NCBI RefSeq assembly: GCF_943788075.1
Contig: NZ_CALSOW010000006.1
Location: 1-64,000, forward strand
From: an uncultured Candidatus Pelagibacter sp.
GTDB lineage: Bacteria; Pseudomonadota; Alphaproteobacteria; Pelagibacterales; Pelagibacteraceae
DNA: 64,000 bases
Direction of reading: 5' to 3'
In this document: piece after piece, positions 1 to 8,786 of the stretch
Numbering within the stretch: the stretch's first letter is position 1
Layout of the letters: each line of letters starts with the position of its first letter
Made by a program: the position numbers and the translations under genes
The notes under the pieces: model-generated
Told to the model about the DNA's origin: nothing
The model's database searches: none
Seen by the model: only the letters and a program-made list of their open reading frames with translations

Positions 1-218
1 CTTATGGAGGTGATGCAACTGTTAAAAGACCTGAGCTTAATAAAGAGGTAACAGATCAAGATTGGGATAATTTTGTCTACAATAGAAAAAGTTTAAGAGG
101 AAAACATTTAGAGTTATGGCAGCATTTATCAGGCTGTAGACAGTGGATAAAAGTTGAAAGAGATACTGCAACTCATGAAATATTTAGAACATTAAAAGCT
201 AATGAGGATAATTCGTAA
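1..218 (+). CDS. soxD: sarcosine oxidase delta subunit, C-terminal part
   Basis: This is the 3' end of the small zinc-binding subunit of heterotetrameric sarcosine oxidase. The enzyme converts sarcosine, O2 and tetrahydrofolate to glycine, 5,10-methylene-THF and H2O2. The reading frame is open from base 3 and ends in TAA at 216-218, giving 71 residues that begin YGGDATVKRP and include LWQHLSGCRQW, both typical of SoxD. The zinc-binding cysteines at the N terminus lie outside the window. The stop overlaps the soxA start (TAATG, one base), so the two are probably translationally coupled. soxB would be expected upstream, outside the window. Confidence 0.93.
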   Translation, partial: YGGDATVKRPELNKEVTDQDWDNFVYNRKSLRGKHLELWQHLSGCRQWIKVERDTATHEIFRTLKANEDNS

Positions 219-3214
219 TGAATCAAAGTTATCGTTTACCTGATGTTGGTCTAATAGATAGAGATAAGAAATTATCATTTAAGTTTAATGGTAAAATTTA
301 TTACGGATATGAAGGGGATACTCTTGCTTCAGCTTTAATAGCTAACGGCGTTCATTTAATTGGTAGAAGTTTCAAATATCATAGACCAAGAGGGTTTTTT
401 GGAGCAGGAGTGGATGAGCCTTATGCAATTGTTCAATTATATAGAAATGGTGAAACGGAGCCAAATATTAAAGCTACAGAACAAGAACTTTTTGAGGGTT
501 TAGAAGCAACAAGTGTAAACTGCTGGCCAAGTGTAAACTTTGATATTGGAGCAATAAATAATTTTTTAAAAATATTTTTACCTGCTGGGTTTTATTACAA
601 AACTTTTATGTGGCCAAAAAGTTTTTGGTATAAAGTTTACGAACCTTTTATTAGAAAAGCAGCAGGACTTGGTGTTGCATCAATCAAACATGATAAGGAA
701 AGATACGAACATAAATATGAATATTGTGATTTATTAATTGCAGGTTCAGGACCATCAGGTTTAGCAAGTGCGTATGCTGCAGCAAAAAATGGAGCTCGAG
801 TTATTTTAGCTGAAGACAAAGCTAGACATGGAGGAACATTGTTAACTAGCGATGTCAATATTGGAAACCAGTCAGGCAAAGAATGGGCTGATGGAATAAT
901 TTCAGAACTTAAAGAAATGCCAAATGTGATTATTAAAAATAGATCTCAAGTGTTTGGATACTATGATCATAATATGTTGGTGATGTCTGAAAGAATTAGT
1001 GATCACTTACCAAAAACAAAACAATATCATCCAAAACAAAGACTTTGGTATATTAGAGCAAAAGAAGTTTTAATTTCTTCAGGATCAATTGAAAGACCTA
1101 TCGTTTTTGGAAACAATGATACACCAGGTGTTATGCTTTCATCAGCAGCAAAAGAATACCTAAAAGTTTATGGAGTATTAGTTGGAAGAAAACCTTTAAT
1201 ATTTACTAATAATGATAGTGGATATGAAACTGCAATTGAATTTAAAAAAAATGGTGTTGACCCAATTATTTTAGATACAAGAAAAGATCCTCAATCTGAA
1301 ATAGTTGATGAAGCAAAAAACTTAGGAATAAATATTAAGTTTTCTTATGTAGTAGTAGCAGCTCAAGGTTATAAAAAAGTAAAATCAGCAGATATTGCAA
1401 AAATTTCAGATGATAAAGAACAACTTGGTACGTTAGAAAATATTGTATGTGATTGCATATGTGTTTCAGGATTTTGGACGCCAACAATCCATTTAGCTTC
1501 ACAATCAGGAAATAAAACAAAATTTAATGAAGATATTGATGCATTTGTTCCAGGTGTATCAAAACAAAATGAAACAACTTTAGGTGCTGCAAACGGATCT
1601 TATACTTTAGAAGAGACTTTAAAAAGTTCTTTTGAAACTGCCCATGAGTTATCAAAAAAAATTACTAAAAATGATAATAAGGTTTCTCTTCCAAATATTG
1701 TTGAAAAAAAATCAACAACACATGATAAGTTTTGGTGTGTGCCATTACCTGAAGGAAAAAATTATAAAAGATTTTTAGATTTTCAAAATGATGTAGCAGT
1801 CTCTGATATCGAGATAGCACTTAAAGAGGGGTATCGATCAATTGAGCATGTTAAAAGATACACAACACTAGGAATGGCAACTGATCAAGGTAAAACAAGT
1901 AACTTAAACGGTTTACAATTAGTATCGAATATTGAAAACAAAGTAGTACCAAATGTTGGTCACACTACTTTTAGACCTCCATACACACCAGTATCTATAG
2001 GTGCAATTGTAGGAAGAGAGGTTGGAAAACATTCAAAACCAACAAGAAAATCACCAATGCATTCATGGCATGAAAAAAATAAAGCAGTATTTGTTGATGC
2101 GGGTGTGTGGTTAAGACCAAGATATTACAAACAAGGTGATGAAAATTTATTTGAAGGATCAAAAAGAGAAGCGAAAAATGTGAGAACAAATGTAGGAGTT
2201 TGTGATGTAACTACATTAGGTAAAATAGATATTAAAGGACCTGATGCAGCAGAGCTTTTAAATAGAGTTTATACAAATGCATGGTTAAAGCTGCCAGTCG
2301 GCAAAGCAAGATACGGTGTGATGTTAAGAGAAGATGGAATTGTCATGGATGATGGAACAACGACAAGAATTTCGGAAAACCATTATCATATGACAACCAC
2401 GACAGCACAAGCTGCAAATGTTCTTTCGCATTTAGAGTATTATCTACAATTAGTGTGGCCAGAGTTAAATGTAAATGTTGTATCAACTACAGAACAATGG
2501 GCAGGAGCTGCAATTGCTGGACCTAAGTCTAGAGATTTATTAAAAAAACTATTTCCAAATTCAGATGTGTCGAATGAAGGATTGCCTTTTATGGGTTACA
2601 TTGAAGAAGATTTGTTTGGTGTTAAGGCTAGAATTTTTAGAATTTCATTTTCTGGTGAACTTGCCTATGAAATTAATGTTGAGTCTGACAATGGAATTTT
2701 TATGTGGGAAAAAATTATGGAAGTTGGTCAAGAATTTAAAATCCAGCCTTATGGAACAGAAGCATTATCAACACTTAGAATTGAAATGGGTCACGTAGCA
2801 GGTTCCGAGCTTGATGGAAGAACAATACCTTATGATAATTCCCTAGAAGGATTATTAAGTCAAAAGAAAGATTTTATTGGAAAAAGATCTTTAACAAGAG
2901 AAGCATTTATTGCTGAAGATAGACAAAAAGTTGTTGGAGTTGTTCCTTTAGACAAAAAAACAAGTATACCAGAAGGGTCACATTTAGTTAAAGACTCTAA
3001 TGCACCTCTTCCAAATCCAAAATTAGGTTATATTTCAGCTTCTTGTTGGAGCGTTGAGCATGATAATCCATTTTCTTTAGCAATTTTAAAAGACGGAAAA
3101 AATATGATTGGTGAAAAGTTATTTGTAATGTCTCCACTAAAAAATAAAGTAATTCCAGTTGAGATTGTTTCGTCACACTACGTTGATCCTAAAGGTGAAA
3201 GGGTTAGATCGTGA
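218..3214 (+). CDS. soxA: sarcosine oxidase alpha subunit
   Basis: Large catalytic subunit (998 aa, normal family length about 1000) of heterotetrameric sarcosine oxidase. Residues 1-100 resemble the ferredoxin-like Fer2_4 domain (SFKYHRPRGFFGAG). An NAD/FAD-binding Rossmann domain follows near residue 175 (AGSGPSGLASAYAAAKNG). The C-terminal third from about residue 620 is a GcvT-like folate-binding domain (GKIDIKGPDAAELLNRVYTN, ARIFRISFSGELAYEINV) that captures the methyl carbon as 5,10-methylene-THF. It is coupled to soxD by a one-base overlap and to soxG by a four-base overlap. The assignment is secure from domain order and operon context. Confidence 0.97.
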   Translation: MNQSYRLPDVGLIDRDKKLSFKFNGKIYYGYEGDTLASALIANGVHLIGRSFKYHRPRGFFGAGVDEPYAIVQLYRNGETEPNIKATEQELFEGLEATSVNCWPSVNFDIGAINNFLKIFLPAGFYYKTFMWPKSFWYKVYEPFIRKAAGLGVASIKHDKERYEHKYEYCDLLIAGSGPSGLASAYAAAKNGARVILAEDKARHGGTLLTSDVNIGNQSGKEWADGIISELKEMPNVIIKNRSQVFGYYDHNMLVMSERISDHLPKTKQYHPKQRLWYIRAKEVLISSGSIERPIVFGNNDTPGVMLSSAAKEYLKVYGVLVGRKPLIFTNNDSGYETAIEFKKNGVDPIILDTRKDPQSEIVDEAKNLGINIKFSYVVVAAQGYKKVKSADIAKISDDKEQLGTLENIVCDCICVSGFWTPTIHLASQSGNKTKFNEDIDAFVPGVSKQNETTLGAANGSYTLEETLKSSFETAHELSKKITKNDNKVSLPNIVEKKSTTHDKFWCVPLPEGKNYKRFLDFQNDVAVSDIEIALKEGYRSIEHVKRYTTLGMATDQGKTSNLNGLQLVSNIENKVVPNVGHTTFRPPYTPVSIGAIVGREVGKHSKPTRKSPMHSWHEKNKAVFVDAGVWLRPRYYKQGDENLFEGSKREAKNVRTNVGVCDVTTLGKIDIKGPDAAELLNRVYTNAWLKLPVGKARYGVMLREDGIVMDDGTTTRISENHYHMTTTTAQAANVLSHLEYYLQLVWPELNVNVVSTTEQWAGAAIAGPKSRDLLKKLFPNSDVSNEGLPFMGYIEEDLFGVKARIFRISFSGELAYEINVESDNGIFMWEKIMEVGQEFKIQPYGTEALSTLRIEMGHVAGSELDGRTIPYDNSLEGLLSQKKDFIGKRSLTREAFIAEDRQKVVGVVPLDKKTSIPEGSHLVKDSNAPLPNPKLGYISASCWSVEHDNPFSLAILKDGKNMIGEKLFVMSPLKNKVIPVEIVSSHYVDPKGERVRS

Positions 3215-3798
3215 GTTTAGTATCAGCCTTAGCAAATGTTCATTCAACAGGTCAATTTGGAGATCATGAGGGCAAAGATGAAAATAATCTTTTAAGAATA
3301 TCTGAAATAAAGAATTTATTAATAGTACAAATAGTTAAGTATAAAAATTCTAAAGTCTCATTTGAAAACATTGATATTGATGGTTTAAAATTAAAAGATA
3401 AACCACTAAGTGTAATAAATAATAAAGACACAAGAATTTTATGGAATGGGCCACAAAATTGGCTTTTGGTTTCAACAAAAAAAGATTTACTTAAAAATAT
3501 ATCACAAAATTTAAATGAAACAGATTTTGCTGTAACTGATTTATCTCATTCAAAAGCTATAATTGAAATAGAAGGACAAGATGTAAAAGAAGTTTTAAAA
3601 AAGGGATGTCCTTTTAATTTTAATACTTTAGAAAAAAATAATTCAATAAATTCTACTTATAATGGAATAACGTTTACAGTTGATTTGTTAGACGACAATC
3701 CTGATAAAGTGAGATTATTTGCCCTAAGAAGTTTTGGCGAATCTTTGTATCATTCTGTTACAGATGCATCTTTAGAGTTTGGTTTTAAGTCTCTGTAA
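3211..3798 (+). CDS. soxG: sarcosine oxidase gamma subunit
   Basis: Small gamma subunit (195 aa) of heterotetrameric sarcosine oxidase, last gene of the soxDAG run. It starts with GTG at 3211, overlapping the soxA stop as GTGA. The motifs ILWNGPQNWLLVS and AVTDLSHSKAIIEIEG match the SoxG/GcvT-like fold, and the protein ends with a SoxG-like segment (ALRSFGESLYHSVTDASLEFG). It has no known catalytic residues of its own and holds the complex together. The operon is followed by a convergent gene only 6 bases away. Confidence 0.93.
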   Translation: MSLVSALANVHSTGQFGDHEGKDENNLLRISEIKNLLIVQIVKYKNSKVSFENIDIDGLKLKDKPLSVINNKDTRILWNGPQNWLLVSTKKDLLKNISQNLNETDFAVTDLSHSKAIIEIEGQDVKEVLKKGCPFNFNTLEKNNSINSTYNGITFTVDLLDDNPDKVRLFALRSFGESLYHSVTDASLEFGFKSL

Positions 3799-3804
3799 AT
3801 ACTT

Positions 3805-4653
3805 TTAATCTCTTGTTGCAATATAAACACCAATTGTGGTTATTAAAAAACCAAAAAGGTCTAAATTAGTCAAACTTTCATTTAAAAAAAGCCAAGCCAT
3901 AAAAGCAGATGTAGCTGGAATTAAAAAAAATATAGAGACAGTTTTGCTTGCTGAGTTATTTTTAATTAAATACATCAATATTGTAAAAGCACCAAATGAA
4001 ACTAAAAAAATCTGGTGGCTCATTGCAATAATAAATGTTTGTGAAAATTCTATATATGGTTTTGTAAATAAAATTACAATCAATAGATGAAAGCTAAAAC
4101 CACCTATAGCTTGATACATGTTACTAACTGATAAAGGTAAATTATTACTAATTTTTTTTTGCCAGATTGTAGAGGAAGTTATTGCAACTAATGCTATTAT
4201 AGTTGCAACCAAACCAACAATTGGAATATCTGATCCAATATCAAGACCCAAAACTAAGGTCGCTCCTATAAAACCAAGCAAAACACCAATCCATTGTTTC
4301 ATTGATACTTTTTCATTTAAAATTGGGCCACTTAAAGCATTTGTTAGTATCGGCTGGAGTGTAACAATTAGAGCAGCTATTCCGGTGGGCATTCCTTTTG
4401 AAATTGAGTAAAAAACTCCCCCTAAATAAAATCCATGAAAGAGAACCCCACTAAGAAAAGACTCAATAAAGTTTTTTTTATCAATCAAAATTTTTTGTTT
4501 TGAATATATAGAAAACAAGAAAAAACCAATCGCCACTATCGAAAATCTAAAAGCCAATGCCGCAAATGGATCGCTATTATCAATGATCGGCTTAGTAGTA
4601 ATGAACGCTGAAGACCATAATAATATAAATATGAATGGAAATATTTTAACCAT
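3805..4653 (-). CDS. EamA/DMT-family transporter
   Basis: Inner-membrane protein of 282 aa with about ten hydrophobic segments arranged as two EamA repeats, the usual architecture of drug/metabolite transporters. The N terminus (FILLWSSAFITTKPIIDNS, then AALAFRFSIVAIGF) and the start of the second repeat (LVATIIALVAITSSTIWQKK) are characteristic. The substrate cannot be read from sequence; such proteins usually export metabolites or amino acids. It stands convergent to soxG with a 6-base gap. The plus-strand open frames across it are antisense shadows. Confidence 0.9.
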   Translation of the reverse strand: MVKIFPFIFILLWSSAFITTKPIIDNSDPFAALAFRFSIVAIGFFLFSIYSKQKILIDKKNFIESFLSGVLFHGFYLGGVFYSISKGMPTGIAALIVTLQPILTNALSGPILNEKVSMKQWIGVLLGFIGATLVLGLDIGSDIPIVGLVATIIALVAITSSTIWQKKISNNLPLSVSNMYQAIGGFSFHLLIVILFTKPYIEFSQTFIIAMSHQIFLVSFGAFTILMYLIKNNSASKTVSIFFLIPATSAFMAWLFLNESLTNLDLFGFLITTIGVYIATRD

Positions 4654-4679
4654 TTTAATAGAGAATAAATATTATCAAA

Positions 4680-5120
4680 TTAATCTAAGATATTTAAGGT
4701 AATTAATTTTTTTTGTTTTGTTTCATTGCACCACATTTCATAACTTTCACAAACTCTCCAAAGATGATCAAAAGCTCTTTGAGAGATCTCAAGAGGAAAA
4801 TGAGTTTTTGCGTAGTATAATTTAGGAATTTTCATCAAAAACTTAATCATAGAGTCTTTTTGCAACTCTAAAAGTCGCATAGTTTCTTCATTAATCTTTT
4901 TGCCAGTAATATTGTCTATAAAATTATTATTTTTTAATTCTAAAAACCATTGATTGTGAAATTCTCCTGAACTTATCAGGTCATAGTCTTTTGTTGTCAT
5001 AAAAACTTCAAATGCTTGTATATTAGTCATTTCAGAGTTTTCTTTTTTTATCTTATCAACTTTTGAATAAATTAACTCTGCAACTCTTAGAACATAAGGC
5101 TTATCTTTATCTTGGGACAT
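4680..5120 (-). CDS. uncharacterised small soluble protein
   Basis: A 146-aa, charged, probably helical cytoplasmic protein that I do not recognise. It has no signal peptide or membrane segment. The C-terminal half contains KIPKLYYAKTHFPLEISQ and FDHLWRVCESYEMWC. It lies 3 bases downstream of the racemase-like gene on the same strand, so co-transcription is likely. Base composition matches its neighbours, and the AT-rich coding pattern looks real. No function is proposed. Confidence 0.75.
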   Translation of the reverse strand: MSQDKDKPYVLRVAELIYSKVDKIKKENSEMTNIQAFEVFMTTKDYDLISSGEFHNQWFLELKNNNFIDNITGKKINEETMRLLELQKDSMIKFLMKIPKLYYAKTHFPLEISQRAFDHLWRVCESYEMWCNETKQKKLITLNILD

Positions 5121-5123
5121 GAA

Positions 5124-5870
5124 TTATCTTTTGTGTTTAGACATAGCTGAATTAGCAAGAATTAAATTTGGATCTAAAAAGATTTTAGAGGACTTTACAT
5201 TACTAAATGATTTAAAAGCAAAAATTGCAATTGGAAGCTCTGTGCAGCCTAATATTATTTTTTTACATTTCATTTTAATTAATTCATTAATTGCAGGTTT
5301 AATTGCTTTTGCGGCAGCTTTAACATTACCCATTTTAACAAATTTTATGGCTTTATTTACTGATTTTTTTTGAAGGTTTTGAGAGGGTTGTATTAAATTA
5401 TAATCTTTATTAAAAATTTTATCGTATACACCTGTTTTAAGTGTTCCTTCAGTAGCCAACAAACCTACTTTTGAATTTTTCTTACAATTTTTTTTTGTAA
5501 ATTTAAAAACTTCCTTTGGCATATTTACAATTGGAATATTGATTTTTTTTTGCAAATCATCAAACCAATAATGAGCAGTGTTACATGGTATAACAATAAA
5601 TTTACATTTATTTTTTTCAAGCAATTTACATCCATGAAGTAAACTTTTTAAAACATTGTTATATTTCTTTTTACTTTTGTTATTTGAAGATTTATTTGAT
5701 AAATTTTTAGTTTGTACTCCAATAGACTCTGGTCTACCAGGTATGTTTGATTTGTTATAAAGAATGAATAAGGGGTACTCTTGATCAATTTTTCCTCTGT
5801 TTAAGATTGCAAGTTTATTACAAAAATCTAAACCTGCTTGAGTTCCCATTCCACCTAAAATTCCGATCAT
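5124..5870 (-). CDS. aspartate/glutamate racemase family protein
   Basis: Member of the Asp/Glu racemase superfamily (248 aa, family length about 230-250). The N terminus MIGILGGMGTQAGLDFCNK is diagnostic of the aspartate-racemase branch. The two catalytic cysteines are present: Cys96 in VIPCNTAHYW and Cys209 in ILGCTELPI. This supports cofactor-independent racemisation, probably of aspartate or a related amino acid, in the cytoplasm. It is followed after 3 bases by an unknown gene on the same strand. The exact substrate is inferred only from the family. Confidence 0.88.
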   Translation of the reverse strand: MIGILGGMGTQAGLDFCNKLAILNRGKIDQEYPLFILYNKSNIPGRPESIGVQTKNLSNKSSNNKSKKKYNNVLKSLLHGCKLLEKNKCKFIVIPCNTAHYWFDDLQKKINIPIVNMPKEVFKFTKKNCKKNSKVGLLATEGTLKTGVYDKIFNKDYNLIQPSQNLQKKSVNKAIKFVKMGNVKAAAKAIKPAINELIKMKCKKIILGCTELPIAIFAFKSFSNVKSSKIFLDPNLILANSAMSKHKR

Positions 5871-5891
5871 ATTTTTTTTGAATAACTTATA

Positions 5892-6239
5892 TTAGATTGG
5901 TTTATTTATTCCTCTCATAAATACAATAAGTAGGCAACCACTTTTAGTATGAGAGTTATGAGTAGTTCCAGGTTCAAAAGTTATAAAATCACCTTTTTTA
6001 AAAACTTTTCCATCTACATCTTCTAGTTCACCTTTAATTACATAAAATTCTTCAAATCCTTGATGTATATGTGGTAGGCTTTTTGCACCAGGATCCATTT
6101 TTAATATATACGTACCGAATCCTCCATTTTTTTTATCATAACTTACTTTGTGCCAACTCATTCCTTTTACTGGCTCACCATAATTGTCAAATGGTTCAAA
6201 TTTTAGATTATCTATATTTTTAACAAATCTTTCACTCAT
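5892..6239 (-). CDS. cupin-domain protein
   Basis: Single-domain cupin of 115 aa. Cupin motif 1 is seen as SLPHIHQGFEEFYVIKGELE (metal-binding His/His/Glu pattern HxH...E) and motif 2 as FEPGTTHNSHTKSG with the third His. The fold normally binds a divalent metal, but no substrate can be assigned. It sits 21 bases upstream of the racemase-like gene on the same strand and may lead that small operon. Upstream is a 136-base gap holding an inverted repeat. Confidence 0.85.
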   Translation of the reverse strand: MSERFVKNIDNLKFEPFDNYGEPVKGMSWHKVSYDKKNGGFGTYILKMDPGAKSLPHIHQGFEEFYVIKGELEDVDGKVFKKGDFITFEPGTTHNSHTKSGCLLIVFMRGINKPI

Positions 6240-6302
6240 AATAATACCTACTGTACTATTAAAATTGATAATTGAAAATTGTGTTTAAAGATTGTTTTTG
6301 GT

Positions 6303-6360
6303 ATTGGCTGAAATTTAAAATATAAATCAGTAGATTTAAATTTTTGCTATCTCAGCCAAT
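6303..6360 (-). other. nested inverted repeat downstream of the cold-shock gene
   Basis: An outer 9-bp arm (ATTGGCTGA at 6303-6311) pairs perfectly with TCAGCCAAT at 6352-6360. An inner arm AAATTTAAA (6311-6319) pairs with TTTAAATTT (6335-6343). The element begins 16 bases beyond the csp stop codon on the csp transcript. No U-run follows on either strand, so it is not a textbook terminator. It may be an mRNA 3' end stabiliser or processing site. Confidence 0.45.
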
Positions 6361-6375
6361 AGTGAAGTGTGAATA

Positions 6376-6582
6376 TTATGCAGTTTTTAAGTTAACTGCT
6401 GAAGGACCTTTAGGACCATCTTCAACATCGAAAGTCAAAGCTTGACCCTCATCTAAACCGTTCATACCAGCATCTCTTACAGCTGAAACATGTACAAACA
6501 CATCTTTTTCTTTGTCTTCTCTTTCAATAAAACCAAAACCTTTAGTTGGATTGAACCATTTTACTTTTCCTTGTAGACTCAT
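6376..6582 (-). CDS. cold-shock protein, CspA family
   Basis: A 68-aa single cold-shock domain. RNP1 is visible as [10 protein letters not shown] and RNP2 as DVFVHVSAV. The N terminus [19 protein letters not shown] is typical. These proteins bind single-stranded RNA/DNA and act as RNA chaperones in the cytoplasm. The gene is monocistronic, with structured sequence on both sides: a 7-bp hairpin in the probable 5' leader and a longer inverted repeat past the stop. This fits post-transcriptional control, as known for csp genes, though that is inference here. Confidence 0.96.
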   Translation of the reverse strand: MSLQGKVKWFNPTKGFGFIEREDKEKDVFVHVSAVRDAGMNGLDEGQALTFDVEDGPKGPSAVNLKTA

Positions 6583-6615
6583 ATTTATCTTCTTACTTTT
6601 CGTTATATTAATTTA

Positions 6616-6633
6616 TTACTTATAATTAAGTAA
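6616..6633 (-). promoter_or_regulatory. hairpin in probable 5' leader of the cold-shock gene
   Basis: TTACTTA (6616-6622) and TAAGTAA (6627-6633) form a perfect 7-bp stem with a 4-base loop, 33 bases upstream of the csp start codon. If transcription starts near 6636, it lies at the very 5' end of the csp mRNA. A role in temperature-dependent stability is conceivable but unproven. Confidence 0.35.
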
Positions 6634-6642
6634 TTCTGGCTT

Positions 6643-6669
6643 TGTTTAGATTTATTGAGGTTTTGTCAA
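6643..6669 (-). promoter_or_regulatory. candidate promoter of the cold-shock gene
   Basis: On the minus strand a perfect TTGACA (6664-6669) is followed after 15 bases by TAAACA (6643-6648). The -35 match is exact, the -10 is weak and the spacing short, so this is tentative. It would give a leader of roughly 55 bases. Confidence 0.3.
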
Positions 6670-6693
6670 CTAAATTGATTAGATAAAATTGTT

Positions 6694-7152
6694 TTATGTA
6701 GATTTTGTAAGATAAACAGAATTCACATCCTCTTTATAGTGAGCAAAAGGATCGCATGTTTGAAAACCACACTGTTTAAATAACTTTCTGGCAGGTTTGA
6801 AGAATTCACCTGCACCAGTCTCTATACTTAACTTTTTAATATTCAATTTTTTTGCTTCATTGATTAAATGATTTATCACGTTAATACCATTACCCTTTCT
6901 TCTAAAATTGTCATGAATCCTAATCGATTTGAATTCCCCATGATCTTGTTCTAGAAATTTTAAAGCACCACAGCCCATTAACATGCTATCCTGCCATAAA
7001 CTCCAAAATTTTATTGATGGAACTTTTAATCCAGGAATATCTAGGACATGAGCACTTCCTTCAGGAGAGGCAGCTCTCAACTCAATGAAATGCTTTGTGA
7101 GAAGCTCATTAACCTCAGGATTATCAAAATTACCCTCTACAGATTTTAGCAT
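6694..7152 (-). CDS. GNAT-family N-acetyltransferase
   Basis: A 152-aa protein with the acetyl-CoA-binding motif A of the GNAT fold (RRKGNG, residues 84-89, followed by the helix INVINHLINEAKKL). The C-terminal IETGAGEFFKPARKLFKQCG is the usual beta5-alpha4 region. The acceptor substrate is unknown. The stop of this gene's upstream neighbour purK abuts its start with no gap (purK ends at 7153), so it is probably the third gene of a purE-purK-GNAT operon. Confidence 0.88.
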   Translation of the reverse strand: MLKSVEGNFDNPEVNELLTKHFIELRAASPEGSAHVLDIPGLKVPSIKFWSLWQDSMLMGCGALKFLEQDHGEFKSIRIHDNFRRKGNGINVINHLINEAKKLNIKKLSIETGAGEFFKPARKLFKQCGFQTCDPFAHYKEDVNSVYLTKST

Positions 7153-8199
7153 TTAAATTAAAGTTGTGAAATGACCCATTTTTCTTTTTTCTTTAATCTC
7201 TTTTTTTAAATAGTCAAAAAAAAACTCATTTTCTTTAAATTTAGCAACTTTTCTATACTCAGATATTTGATCTCCAATTAAATTAACCATTGTCGCATTA
7301 GATAATTTTTTTAACGGTATTTGTTCTAAACCACAAACTGCCCTAACATGATTTTCAAATTGACTAACGTTATAAGCATTTATTGTAAGATGACCTGAAT
7401 TATGAACTCTTGGAGCAATTTCGTTAACATATAAATTGTCATTTCTATCAATAAAGAACTCAACACATAGAGTTCCAACATATTTTAGTTCCTCAGCAAT
7501 AGACATTGCCCAATCTTTAGATTGATCATAAATTTTTTTATCTATTTCCGCAGGAATTTTTGAAAATTTTAATATTTGATTTTCATGATTGTTTTCTATC
7601 GGTTCATAAATTTCATATTTTTGATTATTAAATCTTGTAATAATTATTGAAATTTCTTTCTTTAATTTAACTAATTTTTCTAAAATATATCCTTGTGAAA
7701 AATCAATATTCAGTGAACTTAATTCTTCGATTGAATTTATGGGATATTGACCTTTGCCATCATAACCAAGAGTAGTTGTTTTTAAAATACCAGGCAAAAG
7801 ATCTTCCAGAGAGTCTATTTCAGATTCACTTTCTACTGAAGCATACCTTGTAGTTCTAATATTTAAATTATTTACAAAGTCTTTTTCTGCCAATCTATGT
7901 TGGATAATTCTATTAACAGAAGGTTTTGGTAAAACAGGTTTTAATTTGTTTATTTCATTTAATGTTTCAAAAGGAATATTTTCAAATTCAAAAGTTACAC
8001 AATTAACTAAATTTACAAATTCAATGATTTTTTCTTTATCATTATAGTTACCTGAAATAAATTTATCACAAAAGTTTTGTGCTGGTGCATCTGAGTCATC
8101 GCAATAAATTATAGTTTTAATATTTAATTTCTTGGCTGAAATTGCAAGCATGCTACCAAGCTGACCACCCCCAATAATACCAAGAGTAATATCTGTCAT
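7153..8199 (-). CDS. purK: N5-carboxyaminoimidazole ribonucleotide synthase
   Basis: ATP-grasp enzyme of de novo purine synthesis (348 aa, family about 350). It makes N5-CAIR from AIR, bicarbonate and ATP. The N-terminal GIIGGGQLGSMLAISAKKL, the central LKTTTLGYDGKGQY ATP-grasp loop, VNEIAPRVHNSGHLTI and the C-terminal RKMGHFT are signature segments. It lies one base downstream of purE, with which it acts in sequence. Confidence 0.96.
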   Translation of the reverse strand: MTDITLGIIGGGQLGSMLAISAKKLNIKTIIYCDDSDAPAQNFCDKFISGNYNDKEKIIEFVNLVNCVTFEFENIPFETLNEINKLKPVLPKPSVNRIIQHRLAEKDFVNNLNIRTTRYASVESESEIDSLEDLLPGILKTTTLGYDGKGQYPINSIEELSSLNIDFSQGYILEKLVKLKKEISIIITRFNNQKYEIYEPIENNHENQILKFSKIPAEIDKKIYDQSKDWAMSIAEELKYVGTLCVEFFIDRNDNLYVNEIAPRVHNSGHLTINAYNVSQFENHVRAVCGLEQIPLKKLSNATMVNLIGDQISEYRKVAKFKENEFFFDYLKKEIKEKRKMGHFTTLI

Positions 8200-8200
8200 T

Positions 8201-8692
8201 TTATTTTGGTTTTTTTTTAACAGCTTTTGTTTGTTGTATTCTCAAATTGTTTAAATTTTTTTTTACAGTTGGATTTGTATTTGCAATAATTGCAGCGGCT
8301 AATAAAGCAGCATTAATTGCACCATCTTCACCTATAGCTAGTGTTCCTACAGGAATTCCTTTAGGCATTTGAGCAATAGATAGTAAGCTATCTAACCCTT
8401 TAAGTTTTTTACTTTCAATTGGTATACCTAAAACAGGAAGGGGAGTCAGAGCAGCAATCATTCCAGGTAAGTGGGCAGATCCTCCAGCACCAGCAATAAT
8501 TACACCAATATTATTTTGTTCAGCAGTGGATGCAAACTCATACATTCTCTTAGGAGTTCGGTGGGCAGATATAATCTTTGTCTCAAAAGAAACTCCAATT
8601 TTTTTTAGAGTTTTTTCAGTAAGTTGCATAGTTTTATAGTCAGATTGACTTCCCATTACTATTGAAACTTTTAGTGATTTATTTTTTTTCAT
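8201..8692 (-). CDS. purE: N5-carboxyaminoimidazole ribonucleotide mutase
   Basis: Class I PurE (163 aa). It converts N5-CAIR to CAIR after PurK. Motifs SIVMGSQSDYKTM, IISAHRTPKRMYEFA and GAGGSAHLPGMIAALT cover the substrate-binding loop and active-site His. It heads the purE-purK-GNAT minus-strand operon. The upstream gap to the divergent dipeptidase-like gene is about 95 bases and should hold both promoters. Confidence 0.97.
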   Translation of the reverse strand: MKKNKSLKVSIVMGSQSDYKTMQLTEKTLKKIGVSFETKIISAHRTPKRMYEFASTAEQNNIGVIIAGAGGSAHLPGMIAALTPLPVLGIPIESKKLKGLDSLLSIAQMPKGIPVGTLAIGEDGAINAALLAAAIIANTNPTVKKNLNNLRIQQTKAVKKKPK

Positions 8693-8786
8693 GAAAAACT
8701 AATAAAAGTCTTATTTCAAAATTAGCTTAAAATTTCAATAAAATTAATAGTATTTAAAAATCATTTTGATTAAAGTTACTCATAAT

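Noticed and set aside
3836..4411. Plus-strand open frames across the DMT transporter
   Set aside because: Antisense shadows of a clear membrane protein; no conserved motifs.
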